Assembly: GCF_029227915.1 (NCBI RefSeq) | Contig: NC_079876.1 | Location: 39,892,073 to 39,956,072 of the forward strand | Direction: 5' to 3' | Length of the DNA stretch: 64,000 nucleotides | Origin: Hydractinia symbiolongicarpus | Lineage: Eukaryota; Cnidaria; Hydrozoa; Anthoathecata; Hydractiniidae | Shown: positions 14,081 to 25,659 of the stretch, piece after piece | Numbering within the stretch: the first letter of the stretch is position 1 | How the letters are laid out: each line of letters begins with the position of its first letter | Program-made: the position numbers and the translations under genes | The notes under the pieces: generated by a model | The model's input: the letters and a program-made list of their open reading frames with translations, nothing else | What the model was told of the DNA's origin: nothing | Databases searched by the model: none

Positions 14081-15480
14081 CACAGGGTACTTTCTTTGTA
14101 TACATTCGACTATATGGGCCAAGCCCGGGATTTACGGGAAATCGCGGGTTTTCGTTTGCCGGCGATTAAACCACTTTCATTAAGCGTCTCATCAAAAATG
14201 AAAACATTTCTGAAAACTACAAGTCTCATGCGTTTTAGTGGTGCAAAAATATTTTAAAAATTCGTTCAGTAAATGAGTTTACTCACTGGGTACTTTCCTT
14301 GTATACTTTTGACTATACGGGCCGAGTCCGGGATTTACGGGAAATCGCGGGTTTTCGTTTGCCGGCGATTAAACTTCTTTTATTCAGCGTCTCATCAAAA
14401 ATGAAAACATTTTTAAAAACTACAAGTCTCATGGGCTTTAGTGGTGAAATAATAATTTAAAAAATCGTTTGGGAAATGAGTTTACTCACTGGGTACTTTC
14501 CTTGTATACTTTTGACTATACGGGCCGAGTCCGGGATTTACGGGAAATCGCGGGTTTTCGTTTGCCGGCGATTAAACTTCTTTTATTCAGCGTCTCATCA
14601 AAAATGAAAACATTTTTGAAAACTACAAGTCTCATGCGTTTTAGTGGTGAAAAAATAATTTAAAAAACCGTTCGGGAAATGAGTTTACTCCCTGGGTACT
14701 TTCTTTGTATACTTTTGACTATTCGGGCCGAGTCCGGGGTTTACGGGAAATGGCGGGTTTTCGTTTGCCGGCGATTAAACTTCTTTTATTCAGCGTCTCA
14801 TCAAAAATGAAAACATTTTTGAAAACTACAAGTCTCAAGCGTTTTAGTGGTGAAAAGATAATTTAAAAAATCGTTTTGGAAATGAGTTTACTCACAGGGT
14901 ACTTTCTTTGTATACATTCGACTATATGGGCCAAGCCCGGGATTTACGGGAAATCGCGGGTTTTCGTTTGCCGGCGATTAAACCACTTTCATTAAGCGTC
15001 TCATCAAAAATGAAAACATTTCTGAAAACTACAAGTCTCATGCGTTTTATTGGTGCAAAAATATTTTAAAAATTCGTTCGGTAAATGAGTTTACTCACTG
15101 GGTACTTTCCTTGTATACTTTTGACTATACGGGCCGAGTCCGGGATTTACGGGAAATCGCGGGTTTTCGTTTGCCGGCGATTAAACTTCTTTTATTCAGC
15201 GTCTCATCAAAAATGAAAACATTTTTGAAAACTACAAGTCTCATGCGTTTTAGTGGTAAAAAAATAAATTAAAAAATCGTTTGGGAAATGAGTTTACACC
15301 GTGGGTACTTTCTTTGTATACTTTTGACTATATGGGCCGAGTCCAGGATTTACGGGAAATCGCAGGTTTTCGTTTGCCGGCGATTAAACTTCTTTTATTC
15401 AGCGTTTCATCAAAAATGAAAACATTTTTGAAAACTACAAGTCTCATGCGTTTTAGTGGTGAAAAAATAATTTAAAAATT
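14050..15480 (+). repeat. 4-monomer repeat, two diverged copies
   Basis: Offset about 812 bp. Both copies carry the unusual monomer with GGTGCAAAAATATTTTAAAA (near 14,240 and 15,052) followed by TCACTGGGTACTTTCCTTG monomers. Downstream this zone grades into the TTCGTTAGGGAAATGAG subfamily that dominates 15.5-23 kb. Confidence 0.75.
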
Positions 15481-16150
15481 CGTTAGGGAAATGAGTTTAC
15501 TCACTGAGTACTTTCCTTGTATACTTTTGACTATCCGGACCGAGTCCGGGATTTACGGGAAATCGCAGGTTTTCGTTTGCCGGCGATTGAACTTCTTTTA
15601 TTCAGCGTCTCATCACAAATGAAAACATTTTTGAAAACTACAAGTCTCATGCGTTTTAGTGGTGAAAAAATAATTTAAAAATTCGTTAGGGAAATGAGTT
15701 TACTCACTGGGTACTTTCCTTGTATACTTTTGACTATACAGGCCGAGACCGGGATTTACGGGAAATCGCGGGTTTTCGTTTGCCGGCGATTAAACTTCTT
15801 TTGTATAGCGTCTCATCAAAATTGAAAACATTTTTAAAAACTACAAGTCTCATGGGCTTTAGTGGTGAAAATATAATTTAAAAAATCGTTCGGGAAATGG
15901 GTTTACTCCCTGGGTACTTTCTTTGTATACTTTTGACTATACGGGCCGAGTCCGGGATTTACGGGAAATCGCAGGTTTTCGTTTGTAGGCGATTAAACCT
16001 CTTTCATTCAGCGTCTCATCAAAAATGAAAACATTTTTGAAAACTACAAGTCTCATGCGTTTTAGTGGTGAAAAAATAATTTAAAAATTCGTTAGGGAAA
16101 TGAGTTTACTCACTGGGTACTTTCCTTGTATACTTTTGACTATACGGGCC

Positions 16151-16180
16151 GAGACCGGGATTTACCGGGGTTTACGGGAA
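16151..16180 (+). repeat. Monomer variant with 10-bp internal duplication (1 of 7)
   Basis: Instead of GAGACCGGGATTTACGGG the monomer reads GAGACCGGGATTTACC followed by GGGGTTTACGGG, so about 10 bp (roughly CCGGGATTTA) is duplicated in place. The monomer is 213 bp. This looks like the founder form, because the other six copies read ACCGGT rather than ACCGGG. Confidence 0.85.
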
Positions 16181-16970
16181 GTCGCGGGTTTTCGTTTGCC
16201 GTCGATTAAACTTCTTTTGTTCAGCGTCTCATCAAAATTGAAAACATTTTTGAAAACTACAAGTCTCATGCGTTTTAGTGGTGAAAAAATAATTTAAAAA
16301 TTCGTTAGGGAAATGAGTTTACTCACTGAGTACTTTCCTTGTATACTTTTGACTATCCGGACCGAGTCCGGGATTTACGGGAAATCGCAGGTTTTCGTTT
16401 GCCGGCGATTGAACTTCTTTTATTCAGCGTCTCATCACAAATGAAAACATTTTTGAAAACTACAAGTCTCATGCGTTTTAGTGGTGAAAAAATAATTTAA
16501 AAATTCGTTAGGGAAATGAGTTTACTCACTGGGTACTTTCCTTGTATACTTTTGACTATACGGGCCGAGACCGGGATTTACGGGAAATCGCGGGTTTTCG
16601 TTTGCCGGCGATTAAACTTCTTTTGTATAGCGTCTCATCAAAATTGAAAACATTTTTAAAAACTACAAGTCTCATGGGCTTTAGTGGTGAAAATATAATT
16701 TAAAAAATCGTTCGGGAAATGGGTTTACTCCCTGGGTACTTTCTTTGTATACTTTTGACTATACGGGCCGAGTCCGGGATTTACGGGAAATCGCAGGTTT
16801 TCGTTTGTAGGCGATTAAACCTCTTTCATTCAGCGTCTCATCAAAAATGAAAACATTTTTGAAAACTACAAGTCTCATGCGTTTTAGTGGTGAAAAAATA
16901 ATTTAAAAATTCCTTAGGGAAATGAGTTTACTCACTGGGTACTTTCCTTGTATACTTTTGGCTATACGGG

Positions 16971-17000
16971 CCGAGACCGGTATTTACCGGGATTTACGGG
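16971..17000 (+). repeat. 10-bp internal duplication monomer (2 of 7)
   Basis: The GAGACCGGTATTTACC form. It also carries TTTTGGCTATACG in place of TTTTGACTATACG, shared only with the copy at 20,248. Confidence 0.85.
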
Positions 17001-17590
17001 AAGTCGCGGGTTTTCGTTTGCCGTCGATTAAACTTCTTTTGTTCAGCGTCTCATCAAAATTGAAAACATTTTTAAAAACTACAAGTCTCATGGGCTTTAG
17101 TGGTGAAAATATAATTTAAAAAATCGTTCGGGAAATGGGTTTACTCCCTGGGTACTTTCTTTGTATACTTTTGACTATACGGGCCGAGTCCGGGATTTAC
17201 GGGAAATCGCAGGTTTTCGTTTGCCGGCGATTAAACTTCTTTTGTATAGCGTCTCATCAAAATTGAAAACATTTTTAAAAACTACAAGTCTCATGGGCTT
17301 TAGTGGTGAAAATATAATTTAAAAAATCGTTCGGGAAATGGGTTTACTCCCTGGGTACTTTCTTTGTATACTTTTGACTATACGGGCCGAGTCCGGGATT
17401 TACGGGAAATCGCAGGTTTTCGTTTGTAGGCGATTAAACCTCTTTCATTCAGCGTCTCATCAAAAATGAAAACATTTTTGAAAACTACAAGTCTCATGCG
17501 TTTTAGTGGTGAAAAAATAATTTAAAAATTCCTTAGGGAAATGAGTTTACTCACTGGGTACTTTCCTTGTATACTTTTGACTATACGGGC

Positions 17591-17620
17591 CGAGACCGGT
17601 ATTTACCGGGATTTACGGGA
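17591..17620 (+). repeat. 10-bp internal duplication monomer (3 of 7)
   Basis: GAGACCGGTATTTACC followed by GGGATTTACGGG. It is the counterpart of 20,868 at offset 3,276. Confidence 0.85.
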
Positions 17621-19020
17621 AGTCGCGGGTTTTCGTTTGCCGTCGATTAAACTTCTTTTGTTCAGCGTCTCATCAAAATTGAAAACATTTTTAAAAACTA
17701 CAAGTCTCATGGGCTTTAGTGGTGAAATAATAATTTAAAAAATCGTTTGGGAAATGAGTTTACTCCCTGGGTACTTTCTTTGTATACTTTTGACTATAAG
17801 GGCCGAGTCCAGGATTTACGGGAAATCCAAGGTTTTCGTTTGCCGGCGATTAAACTTCTTTTATTCAGCGTCTCATCAAAAATGAAAACATTTTTGAAAA
17901 CTACAAGTCTCATGCGTTTTAGTATGAAAAAAAATTTTAAAAAATCGTTCGGCAAATGAGTTTACACCGTGGGTACTTTCTTTGTATACTTTTGACTATC
18001 CGGGCCGAGTCCTGGATTTACGGGAAATCGCAGGTTTTCGTTTGCCGGCGATTAAACTTCTTTTATTCAGCGTCTCATCACAAATGAAAACATTTTTGAA
18101 AACTACAAGTCTCATGCGTTATAGTGGTGAAAAAATAATTTAAAAATTCGTTAGGGAAATGACTTTACTCACTGGGTACTTTCCTTGTATACTTTTGACT
18201 ATACGGGCCGAGACCGGGATTTACGGGAAATCGCGGGTTTTCGTTTGCCGGCGATTAAACTTCTTTTGTATAGCGTCTCATCAAAATTGAAAACATTTTT
18301 AAAAACTACAAGTCTCATGGGCTTTAGTGGTGAAAATATAATTTAAAAAATCGTTCGGGAAATGGGTTTACTCCCTGGGTACTTTCTTTGTATACTTTTG
18401 ACTATACGGGCCGAGTCCGGGATTTACGGGAAATCGCAGGTTTTCGTTTGCCGGCGATTAAACATCTTTTATTCAGCGTCTCATCAAAAATGAAAACATT
18501 TTTGAAAACTACAAGTCTCATGCGTTTTAGTGGTGAAAAAATAATTTAAAAATTCGTTAGGGAAATGAGTTTACTCACTGGGTACTTTCCTTGTATACTT
18601 TTGACTATACGGGCCGAGACCGGGATTTACGGGAAATCGCGGGTTTTCGTTTGCCGGCGATTAAACTTCTTTTGTATAGCGTCTCATCAAAATTGAAAAC
18701 ATTTTTAAAAACTACAAGTCTCATGGGCTTTAGTGGTGAAAATATAATTTAAAAAATCGTTCGGGAAATGGGTTTACTCCCTGGGTACTTTCTTTGTATA
18801 CTTTTGACTATACGGGCCGAGTCCGGGATTTACGGGAAATCGCAGGTTTTCGTTTGTAGGCGATTAAACCTCTTTCATTCAGCGTCTCATCAAAAATGAA
18901 AACATTTTTGAAAACTACAAGTCTCATGCGTTTTAGTGGTGAAAAAATAATTTAAAAATTCCTTAGGGAAATGAGTTTACTCACTGGGTACTTTCCTTGT
19001 ATACTTTTGACTATACGGGC

Positions 19021-19050
19021 CGAGACCGGTATTTACCGGGATTTACGGGA
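19021..19050 (+). repeat. 10-bp internal duplication monomer (4 of 7)
   Basis: Same form as at 17,591, 1,430 bp downstream of it. It is the counterpart of 22,298 in the second 16-mer copy. Confidence 0.85.
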
Positions 19051-20247
19051 AGTCGCGGGTTTTCGTTTGCCGTCGATTAAACTTCTTTTGTTCAGCGTCT
19101 CATCAAAATTGAAAACATTTTTAAAAACTACAAGTCTCATGGGCTTTAGTGGTGAAATAATAATTTAAAAAATCGTTTGGGAAATGAGTTTACTCCCTGG
19201 GTACTTTCTTTGTATACTTTTGACTATAAGGGCCGAGTCCAGGATTTACGGGAAATCGCAGGTTTTCGTTTGCCGGCGATTAAACTTCTTTTATTCAGCG
19301 TCTCATCAAAAATGAAAACATTTTTGAAAACTACAAGTCTCATGCGTTTTAGTATGAAAAAAAATTTTAAAAAATCGTTCGGCAAATGAGTTTACACCGT
19401 GGGTACTTTCTTTGTATACTTTTGACTATCCGGGCCGAGTCCTGGATTTACGGGAAATCGCAGGTTTTCGTTTGCCGGCGATTAAACTTCTTTTATTCAG
19501 CGTCTCATCACAAATGAAAACATTTTTGAAAACTACAAGTCTCATGCGTTATAGTGGTGAAAAAATAATTTAAAAATTCGTTAGGGAAATGACTTTACTC
19601 ACTGGGTACTTTCCTTGTATACTTTTGACTATACGGGCCGAGACCGGGATTTACGGGAAATCGCGGGTTTTCGTTTGCCGGCGATTAAACTTCTTTTGTA
19701 TAGCGTCTCATCAAAATTGAAAACATTTTTGAAAACTACAAGTCTCATGCGTTTTAGTGGTGAAAAAATAATTTAAAAATTCGTTAGGGAAATGAGTTTA
19801 CTCACTGGGTACTTTCCTTGTATACTTTTGACTATACGGGCCGAGACCGGGATTTACGGGAAATCGCGGGTTTTCGTTTGCCGGCGATTAAACTTCTTTT
19901 GTATAGCGTCTCATCAAAATTGAAAACATTTTTAAAAACTACAAGTCTCATGGGCTTTAGTGGTGAAAATATAATTTAAAAAATCGTTCGGGAAATGGGT
20001 TTACTCCCTGGGTACTTTCTTTGTATACTTTTGACTATACGGGCCGAGTCCGGGATTTACGGGAAATCGCAGGTTTTCGTTTGTAGGCGATTAAACCTCT
20101 TTCATTCAGCGTCTCATCAAAAATGAAAACATTTTTGAAAACTACAAGTCTCATGCGTTTTAGTGGTGAAAAAATAATTTAAAAATTCCTTAGGGAAATG
20201 AGTTTACTCACTGGGTACTTTCCTTGTATACTTTTGGCTATACGGGC

Positions 20248-20277
20248 CGAGACCGGTATTTACCGGGATTTACGGGA
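20248..20277 (+). repeat. 10-bp internal duplication monomer (5 of 7)
   Basis: It shares the private TTTTGGCTATACG change with the copy at 16,971, 3,276 bp upstream. This confirms that the two were copied together. Confidence 0.85.
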
Positions 20278-20867
20278 AGTCGCGGGTTTTCGTTTGCCGT
20301 CGATTAAACTTCTTTTGTTCAGCGTCTCATCAAAATTGAAAACATTTTTAAAAACTACAAGTCTCATGGGCTTTAGTGGTGAAAATATAATTTAAAAAAT
20401 CGTTCGGGAAATGGGTTTACTCCCTGGGTACTTTCTTTGTATACTTTTGACTATACGGGCCGAGTCCGGGATTTACGGGAAATCGCAGGTTTTCGTTTGC
20501 CGGCGATTAAACTTCTTTTGTATAGCGTCTCATCAAAATTGAAAACATTTTTAAAAACTACAAGTCTCATGGGCTTTAGTGGTGAAAATATAATTTAAAA
20601 AATCGTTCGGGAAATGGGTTTACTCCCTGGGTACTTTCTTTGTATACTTTTGACTATACGGGCCGAGTCCGGGATTTACGGGAAATCGCAGGTTTTCGTT
20701 TGTAGGCGATTAAACCTCTTTCATTCAGCGTCTCATCAAAAATGAAAACATTTTTGAAAACTACAAGTCTCATGCGTTTTAGTGGTGAAAAAATAATTTA
20801 AAAATTCCTTAGGGAAATGAGTTTACTCACTGGGTACTTTCCTTGTATACTTTTGACTATACGGGCC

Positions 20868-20897
20868 GAGACCGGTATTTACCGGGATTTACGGGAA
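20868..20897 (+). repeat. 10-bp internal duplication monomer (6 of 7)
   Basis: GAGACCGGTATTTACC followed by GGGATTTACGGG. It is the counterpart of 17,591. Confidence 0.85.
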
Positions 20898-22297
20898 GTC
20901 GCGGGTTTTCGTTTGCCGTCGATTAAACTTCTTTTGTTCAGCGTCTCATCAAAATTGAAAACATTTTTAAAAACTACAAGTCTCATGGGCTTTAGTGGTG
21001 AAATAATAATTTAAAAAATCGTTTGGGAAATGAGTTTACTCCTTGGGTACTTTCTTTGTATACTTTTGACTATAAGGGCCGAGTCCAGGATTTACGGGAA
21101 ATCGCAGGTTTTCGTTTGCCGGCGATTAAACTTCTTTTATTCAGCGTCTCATCAAAAATGAAAACATTTTTGAAAACTACAAGTCTCATGCGTTTTAGTA
21201 TGAAAAAAAATTTTAAAAAATCGTTCGGCAAATGAGTTTACACCGTGGGTACTTTCTTTGTATACTTTTGACTATCCGGGCCGAGTCCTGGATTTACGGG
21301 AAATCGCAGGTTTTCGTTTGCCGGCGATTAAACTTCTTTTATTCAGCGTCTCATCACAAATGAAAACATTTTTGAAAACTACAAGTCTCATGCGTTATAT
21401 TGGTGAAAAAATAATTTAAAAATTCGTTAGGGAAATGACTTTACTCACTGGGTACTTTCCTTGTATACTTTTGACTATACGGGCCGAGACCGGGATTTAC
21501 GGGAAATCGCGGGTTTTCGTTTGCCGGCGATTAAACTTCTTTTGTATAGCGTCTCATCAAAATTGAAAACATTTTTAAAAACTACAAGTCTCATGGGCTT
21601 TAGTGGTGAAAATATAATTTAAAAAATCGTTCGGGAAATGGGTTTACTCCCTGGGTACTTTCTTTGTATACTTTTGACTATACGGGCCGAGTCCGGGATT
21701 TACGGGAAATCGCAGGTTTTCGTTTGCCGGCGATTAAACATCTTTTATTCAGCGTCTCATCAAAAATGAAAACATTTTTGAAAACTACAAGTCTCATGCG
21801 TTTTAGTGGTGAAAAAATAATTTAAAAATTCGTTAGGGAAATGAGTTTACTCACTGGGTACTTTCCTTGTATACTTTTGACTATACGGGCCGAGACCGGG
21901 ATTTACGGGAAATCGCGGGTTTTCGTTTGCCGGCGATTAAACTTCTTTTGTATAGCGTCTCATCAAAATTGAAAACATTTTTAAAAACTACAAGTCTCAT
22001 GGGCTTTAGTGGTGAAAATATAATTTAAAAAATCGTTCGGGAAATGGGTTTACTCCCTGGGTACTTTCTTTGTATACTTTTGACTATACGGGCCGAGTCC
22101 GGGATTTACGGGAAATCGCAGGTTTTCGTTTGTAGGCGATTAAACCTCTTTCATTCAGCGTCTCATCAAAAATGAAAACATTTTTGAAAACTACAAGTCT
22201 CATGCGTTTTAGTGGTGAAAAAATAATTTAAAAATTCCTTAGGGAAATGAGTTTACTCACTGGGTACTTTCCTTGTATACTTTTGACTATACGGGCC

Positions 22298-22327
22298 GAG
22301 ACCGGTATTTACCGGGATTTACGGGAA
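22298..22327 (+). repeat. 10-bp internal duplication monomer (7 of 7)
   Basis: Counterpart of 19,021. No further copies were noticed outside 16.1-22.4 kb, so this subfamily is local. Confidence 0.85.
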
Positions 22328-23209
22328 GTCGCGGGTTTTCGTTTGCCGTCGATTAAACTTCTTTTGTTCAGCGTCTCATCAAAATTGAAAACATTTTTAA
22401 AAACTACAAGTCTCATGGGCTTTAGTGGTGAAATAATAATTTAAAAAATCGTTTGGGAAATGAGTTTACTCCCTGGGTACTTTCTTTGTATACTTTTGAC
22501 TATAAGGGCCGAGTCCAGGATTTACGGGAAATCGCAGGTTTTCGTTTGCCGGCGATTAAACTTCTTTTATTCAGCGTCTCATCAAAAATGAAAACATTTT
22601 TGAAAACTACAAGTCTCATGCGTTTTAGTATGAAAAAAAATTTTAAAAAATCGTTCGGCAAATGAGTTTACACCGTGGGTACTTTCTTTGTATACTTTTG
22701 ACTATCCGGGCCGAGTCCTGGATTTACGGGAAATCGCAGGTTTTCGTTTGCCGGCGATTAAACTTCTTTTATTCAGCGTCTCATCACAAATGAAAACATT
22801 TTTGAAAACTACAAGTCTCATGCGTTATAGTGGTGAAAAAATAATTTAAAAATTCGTTAGGGAAATGACTTTACTCACTGGGTACTTTCCTTGTATACTT
22901 TTGACTATACGGGCCGAGACCGGGATTTACGGGAAATCGCGGGTTTTCGTTTGCCGGCGATTAAACTTCTTTTGTATAGCGTCTCATCAAAATTGAAAAC
23001 ATTTTTAAAAACTACAAGTCTCATGGGCTTTAGTGGTGAAAATATAATTTAAAAAATCGTTCGGGAAATGGGTTTACTCCCTGGGTACTTTCTTTGTATA
23101 CTTTTGACTATACGGGCCGAGTCCGGGATTTACGGGAAATCGCAGGTTTTCGTTTGCCGGCGATTAAACATCTTTTATTCAGCGTCTCATCAAAAATGAA
23201 AACATTTTT

Positions 23210-24395
23210 GAAAACTACAAGTCTCATGCGTTTTAGTGGTGAAAAAATAAATTAAAAAATCGTTCGGGAAATGAGTTTACTTCCTGGGTACTTTTTTTGT
23301 ATACATTCGACTATACGGGCCAAGCCCGGGATTTACGGGAAATCGCGGTTTTTCGTTTGCCGGCGATTAAACTTCTTTTATTCAGCGTCTCATCAAAAAT
23401 GAAAACATTTTTAAAAACTACAAGTCTCATGGGCTTTAGTGGTGAAATAATAATTTAAAAAATCGTTTGGGAAATGAGTTTACTCCCTGGGTACTTTCTT
23501 TGTATACTTTTGACTATACGGGCCGAGTCCGGGATTTACGGGAAATCGCAGGTTTTCGTTTGCCGGCGATTAAACTTCTTTTATGCAGCGTCTCATCAAA
23601 AATGAAAACAGTTTTGAAAACTACAAGTCTCATGCGTTTTAGTGGTGAAAAAATAAATTAAAAAATCGTTCGGGAAATGAGTTTACTTCCTGGGTACTTT
23701 TTTTGTATACATTCGACTATACGGGCCAAGCCCGGGATTTACGGGAAATCGCGGTTTTTCGTTTGCCGGCGATTAAACTTCTTTTATTCAGCGTCTCATC
23801 AAAAATGAAAACATTTTTAAAAACTACAAGTCTCATGCGTTTTAGTATGAAAAAAGAATTTAAAAAATCGTTCGGCAAATGAGTTTACTCCCTGGGTACT
23901 TTCTTTGTATACTTTTGACTATACGGGCCGAGTCCGGGATTTACGGGAAGTCGCGGGTTTTCGTTTGCCGGCGATTAAACTTCTTTTATTCAGCGTCTCA
24001 TCAAAAATGAAAACATTTTTAAAAACTACAAGTCTCATGGGCTTTAGTGGTGAAATAATAATTTAAAAAATCGTTTGGGAAATGAGTTTACTCCCTGGGT
24101 ACTTTCTTTGTATACTTTTGACTATACGGGCCGAGTCCGGGATTTACGGGAAATCGCAGGTTTTCGTTTGCCGGCGATTAAACTTCTTTTATGCAGCGTC
24201 TCATCAAAAATGAAAACATTTTTGAAAACTACAAGTCTCATGCGTTTTAGTGGTGAAAAAATAAATTAAAAAATCGTTCGGGAAATGAGTTTACTTCCTG
24301 GGTACTTTTTTTGTATACATTCGACTATACGGGCCAAGCCCGGGATTTACGGGAAATCGCGGTTTTTCGTTTGCCGGCGATTAAACTTCTTTTAT
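23210..24395 (+). repeat. 3-monomer repeat next to the transposon
   Basis: Offset 608 bp links 23,467-23,780 to 24,075-24,388. Both copies carry TTATGCAGCG and the following TTACTTCCTGGG ... GCGGTTTTTCG monomer. The same order occurs at about 35,170-35,560 in the right arm, so this zone spans the insertion point. The last monomer is cut by the transposon at 24,396. Confidence 0.8.
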
Positions 24396-24396
24396 T
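24389..24396. repeat. Target-site duplication, left copy
   Basis: CTTTTATT directly before AGGCTGTTCAG. The uninterrupted satellite reads ACTTCTTTTATTCAGCG, so the site is recognisable. If the terminal T belongs to the transposon, the duplication is 7 bp (24,389-24,395). Confidence 0.88.
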
Positions 24397-24407
24397 AGGC
24401 TGTTCAG
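24396..24407 (+). repeat. Terminal inverted repeat, left
   Basis: TAGGCTGTTCAG, the exact reverse complement of 30,260-30,271. Similarity stops after 12 bp (left continues GTCAAATT, right continues TCACGTGA), so the inverted repeat is short. Confidence 0.9.
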
Positions 24408-24751
24408 GTCAAATTTTTCTATGCGCCGCTCGACCTTCTAGCCGTATGCAACGTTTTCTACATTTCTATACGGTTTCAACGAGGGGTCGCGCAACTCCTA
24501 ACTCCAAGCCATTCTCTAGTTATTGTTATTTTTATGATAGATAGTATAGCCCTTTTTTGTTGCGTTTTTCGGCCAATTTCGCAACAAAACACGGCACAAA
24601 GACGGGGGTCATGTATAGGTTTTTTTTCACAATTTCTATCTTTAAAAATCAATAACTCCAGATTGAGACATGGTAAGAACTTAAAATTTTTACAGTAGAT
24701 AGTATATTTGTAAAAGAAAAAATATATTAATTTTTGATGGTTTATTTTTAG
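24408..24751. other. Transposon left subterminal noncoding DNA
   Basis: About 340 bp between the left inverted repeat and the tandem repeats. The first 100 bp are GC-richer than the rest, with CGCCGCTCGACC and GAGGGGTCGCGC, then the sequence becomes AT-rich. A minus-strand open frame of about 100 codons exists (24,476-24,781), but it would start with TTG and shows no recognisable domain, so I do not call a gene. The string AAGACGGGGGT (24,599-24,609) recurs in the same orientation near the other end (about 29,860). Confidence 0.6.
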
Positions 24752-24765
24752 AAATGACGTAATGA

Positions 24766-24773
24766 TGACGTCA
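24766..24773. promoter_or_regulatory. TGACGTCA palindrome 1 (CRE/ATF-like)
   Basis: A perfect 8-bp TGACGTCA at the start of the first subterminal unit, the known consensus for CREB/ATF bZIP factors. A partial TGACGTAA lies just upstream at 24,755. Confidence 0.45.
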
Positions 24774-24930
24774 TAGCTCAAATATTACTACAAATTGCTC
24801 TAAAAGCGCAAGAAAGTATACAACAACCAGTAAACAATTTTATAAACTGTAATCTTAACGTTAAACAAAGTTCATTAGAGTGTACGAAATTTCGGACAAG
24901 GGTGTAAATTTGCAGACCAGATAGAAAAAA

Positions 24931-24938
24931 TGACGTCA
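24931..24938. promoter_or_regulatory. TGACGTCA palindrome 2 (CRE/ATF-like)
   Basis: Same palindrome at the same place in the second unit, 165 bp from the first. Confidence 0.45.
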
Positions 24939-25095
24939 TAGTTGAAAAAATCTTTCCAAATTGATGAAAATGCAAAAAAGTTCACAGGAACATAATAAAA
25001 CACCACAAATTAGTAACTATTCAAAAATTATACAAACACTCTTAAGGAGTACAAATATCTGACAAGAGTGTAATTTGCAGACCAGATAGAAAAAA

Positions 25096-25103
25096 TGACG
25101 TCA
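25096..25103. promoter_or_regulatory. TGACGTCA palindrome 3 (CRE/ATF-like)
   Basis: Same palindrome in the third unit. In units 4 and 5 it is degraded (TGATGCTG at 25,264 and TAACGTAA at 25,417). Confidence 0.45.
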
Positions 25104-25653
25104 TAGTTGAAAAAATCTTTCCAAATTGATGAAAATGCGAAAAAAATTCACAGGAACATAATAAAACACCACAAATTAGTAACTATTCAAAAATTTTACA
25201 AACACTCTTGAAGAGTACAAAATATTTGACAAGAGTGTAATTTGCAGACCAGATAGTAAAAATGATGCTGTAGCTCAAAAATAACATAAAATCAATGTAT
25301 AAAAGCAAAACAATTATACAATAACCGGCAAAAATGTTTATAAACTGTAATCTTAACATTGAGAGACTTCATAGAAATGTAAGAAATTTATATTTTTGCA
25401 GACCAGCCAGAGAAAATAACGTAATAGCTGAAAAGATATTTCAAATTTAAGGAAATGTAAAAAGAAAGTCCACAGGAACCACTGTAAAACACTAAGTTGG
25501 TAACTATAAAACTTTGACAAACACTCTTAAAGCTTGCAAAATATTTGACAGAGTATAAATATGCAGACCAGATGAAAATGGAACAACTGCACCTTTTAGC
25601 ACCTAAATAAAAAAAAGAACGCAAAATATTAAGCTACCATAAGTGCTAAATGT

Positions 25654-25659
25654 TTTAAT
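25654..25659 (-). terminator. Possible polyadenylation signal ATTAAA
   Basis: On the minus strand ATTAAA lies about 155 nt after the stop codon of the 1,128-codon ORF. It is a known weaker variant of AATAAA. I saw no AATAAA nearer the stop. Hexamers like this are common by chance in AT-rich DNA. Confidence 0.3.

Larger units (their letters stand above)
15490..17120 (+). repeat. 4-monomer repeat, offset about 822 bp
   Basis: The rare string ACTATCCGGACCGAG appears near 15,530 and 16,353 and the following monomers match in order. The offset exceeds 4 x 203 because the unit contains one monomer lengthened by a 10-bp internal duplication. Confidence 0.75.
16450..23001 (+). repeat. 16-monomer higher-order repeat, two tandem copies
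   Basis: Offset 3,276 bp; copy 1 is about 16,450-19,725 and copy 2 about 19,726-23,001. Each unit carries three monomers with a 10-bp internal duplication, which explains why 3,276 exceeds 16 x 202.9. Within each unit a further 1,430-bp (7-monomer) offset repeats. The copies are nearly identical; observed differences include TCATGCGTTATAGTGG near 18,114 against TATATTGG near 21,390, and AATCCAAGG at 17,825 against AATCGCAGG in the other copies. Confidence 0.9.
1..24395 (+). repeat. 203-bp satellite array, left arm
   Basis: About 120 head-to-tail monomers of 202-204 bp, all in one orientation; strand is given as written and is arbitrary. Landmarks in each monomer, in order, are GAAAACATTTTTGAAAACTA, CAAGTCTCATGCGTTTTAGT, a run of A with AATTTAAAAAATCGTTCGGG, AAATGAGTTTACTCCCTGGG, TACTTTCTTTGTATAC, GACTATACGGGCC, GGATTTACGGGAAATCGC, GGGTTTTCGTTTGCCGGCG, ATTAAACTTCTTTTATTCAG and CGTCTCATCAAAAAT. 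Two main variant classes occur. Class A has CCCTGGG, CTTTTGAC, CCGAGTCC and TTATTCAGCG. Class B has TCACAGGG, CATTCGAC, CCAAGCCC and TCATTAAGCG. Many monomers are mixtures of the two. The sequence shows no gene in this arm. A centromeric, pericentromeric or other heterochromatic location is possible but is not shown by the sequence. Confidence 0.98.
24766..25577 (+). repeat. Five tandem subterminal repeats of about 165 bp
   Basis: Units start at about 24,766, 24,931, 25,096, 25,264 and 25,417 (spacings 165, 165, 168 and 153 bp). Each ends with TTTGCAGACCAG or TATGCAGACCAG (GCAGACCAG at 24,912, 25,077, 25,244, 25,398 and 25,563). Two kinds alternate as A-B-B-A-B. A units contain ATAAACTGTAATCTTAAC (24,842 and 25,340). 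B units contain CACAGGAAC and AAAACACCAC or a close form. The two central B units are nearly identical; the last is diverged. The cluster lies between the 3' end of the transposase gene and the left terminus. Subterminal repeats of this kind often bind the transposase in hAT and related elements; that role is inferred. Confidence 0.85.

Noticed and set aside
1-24395. CRISPR array (regular repeats)
   Set aside because: The 203-bp units are similar over their whole length with no unique spacers, there are no cas genes, and the context is eukaryotic.
24476-24781. A 101-codon minus-strand frame near the left transposon end
   Set aside because: It begins at TTG, overlaps the subterminal region, has a low-complexity aromatic composition and no recognisable domain.
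24778-25624. Minus-strand frames of 65 and 78 codons in the subterminal repeats
   Set aside because: They lie across tandem repeats in AT-rich DNA and are not conserved between repeat units, so they look fortuitous.
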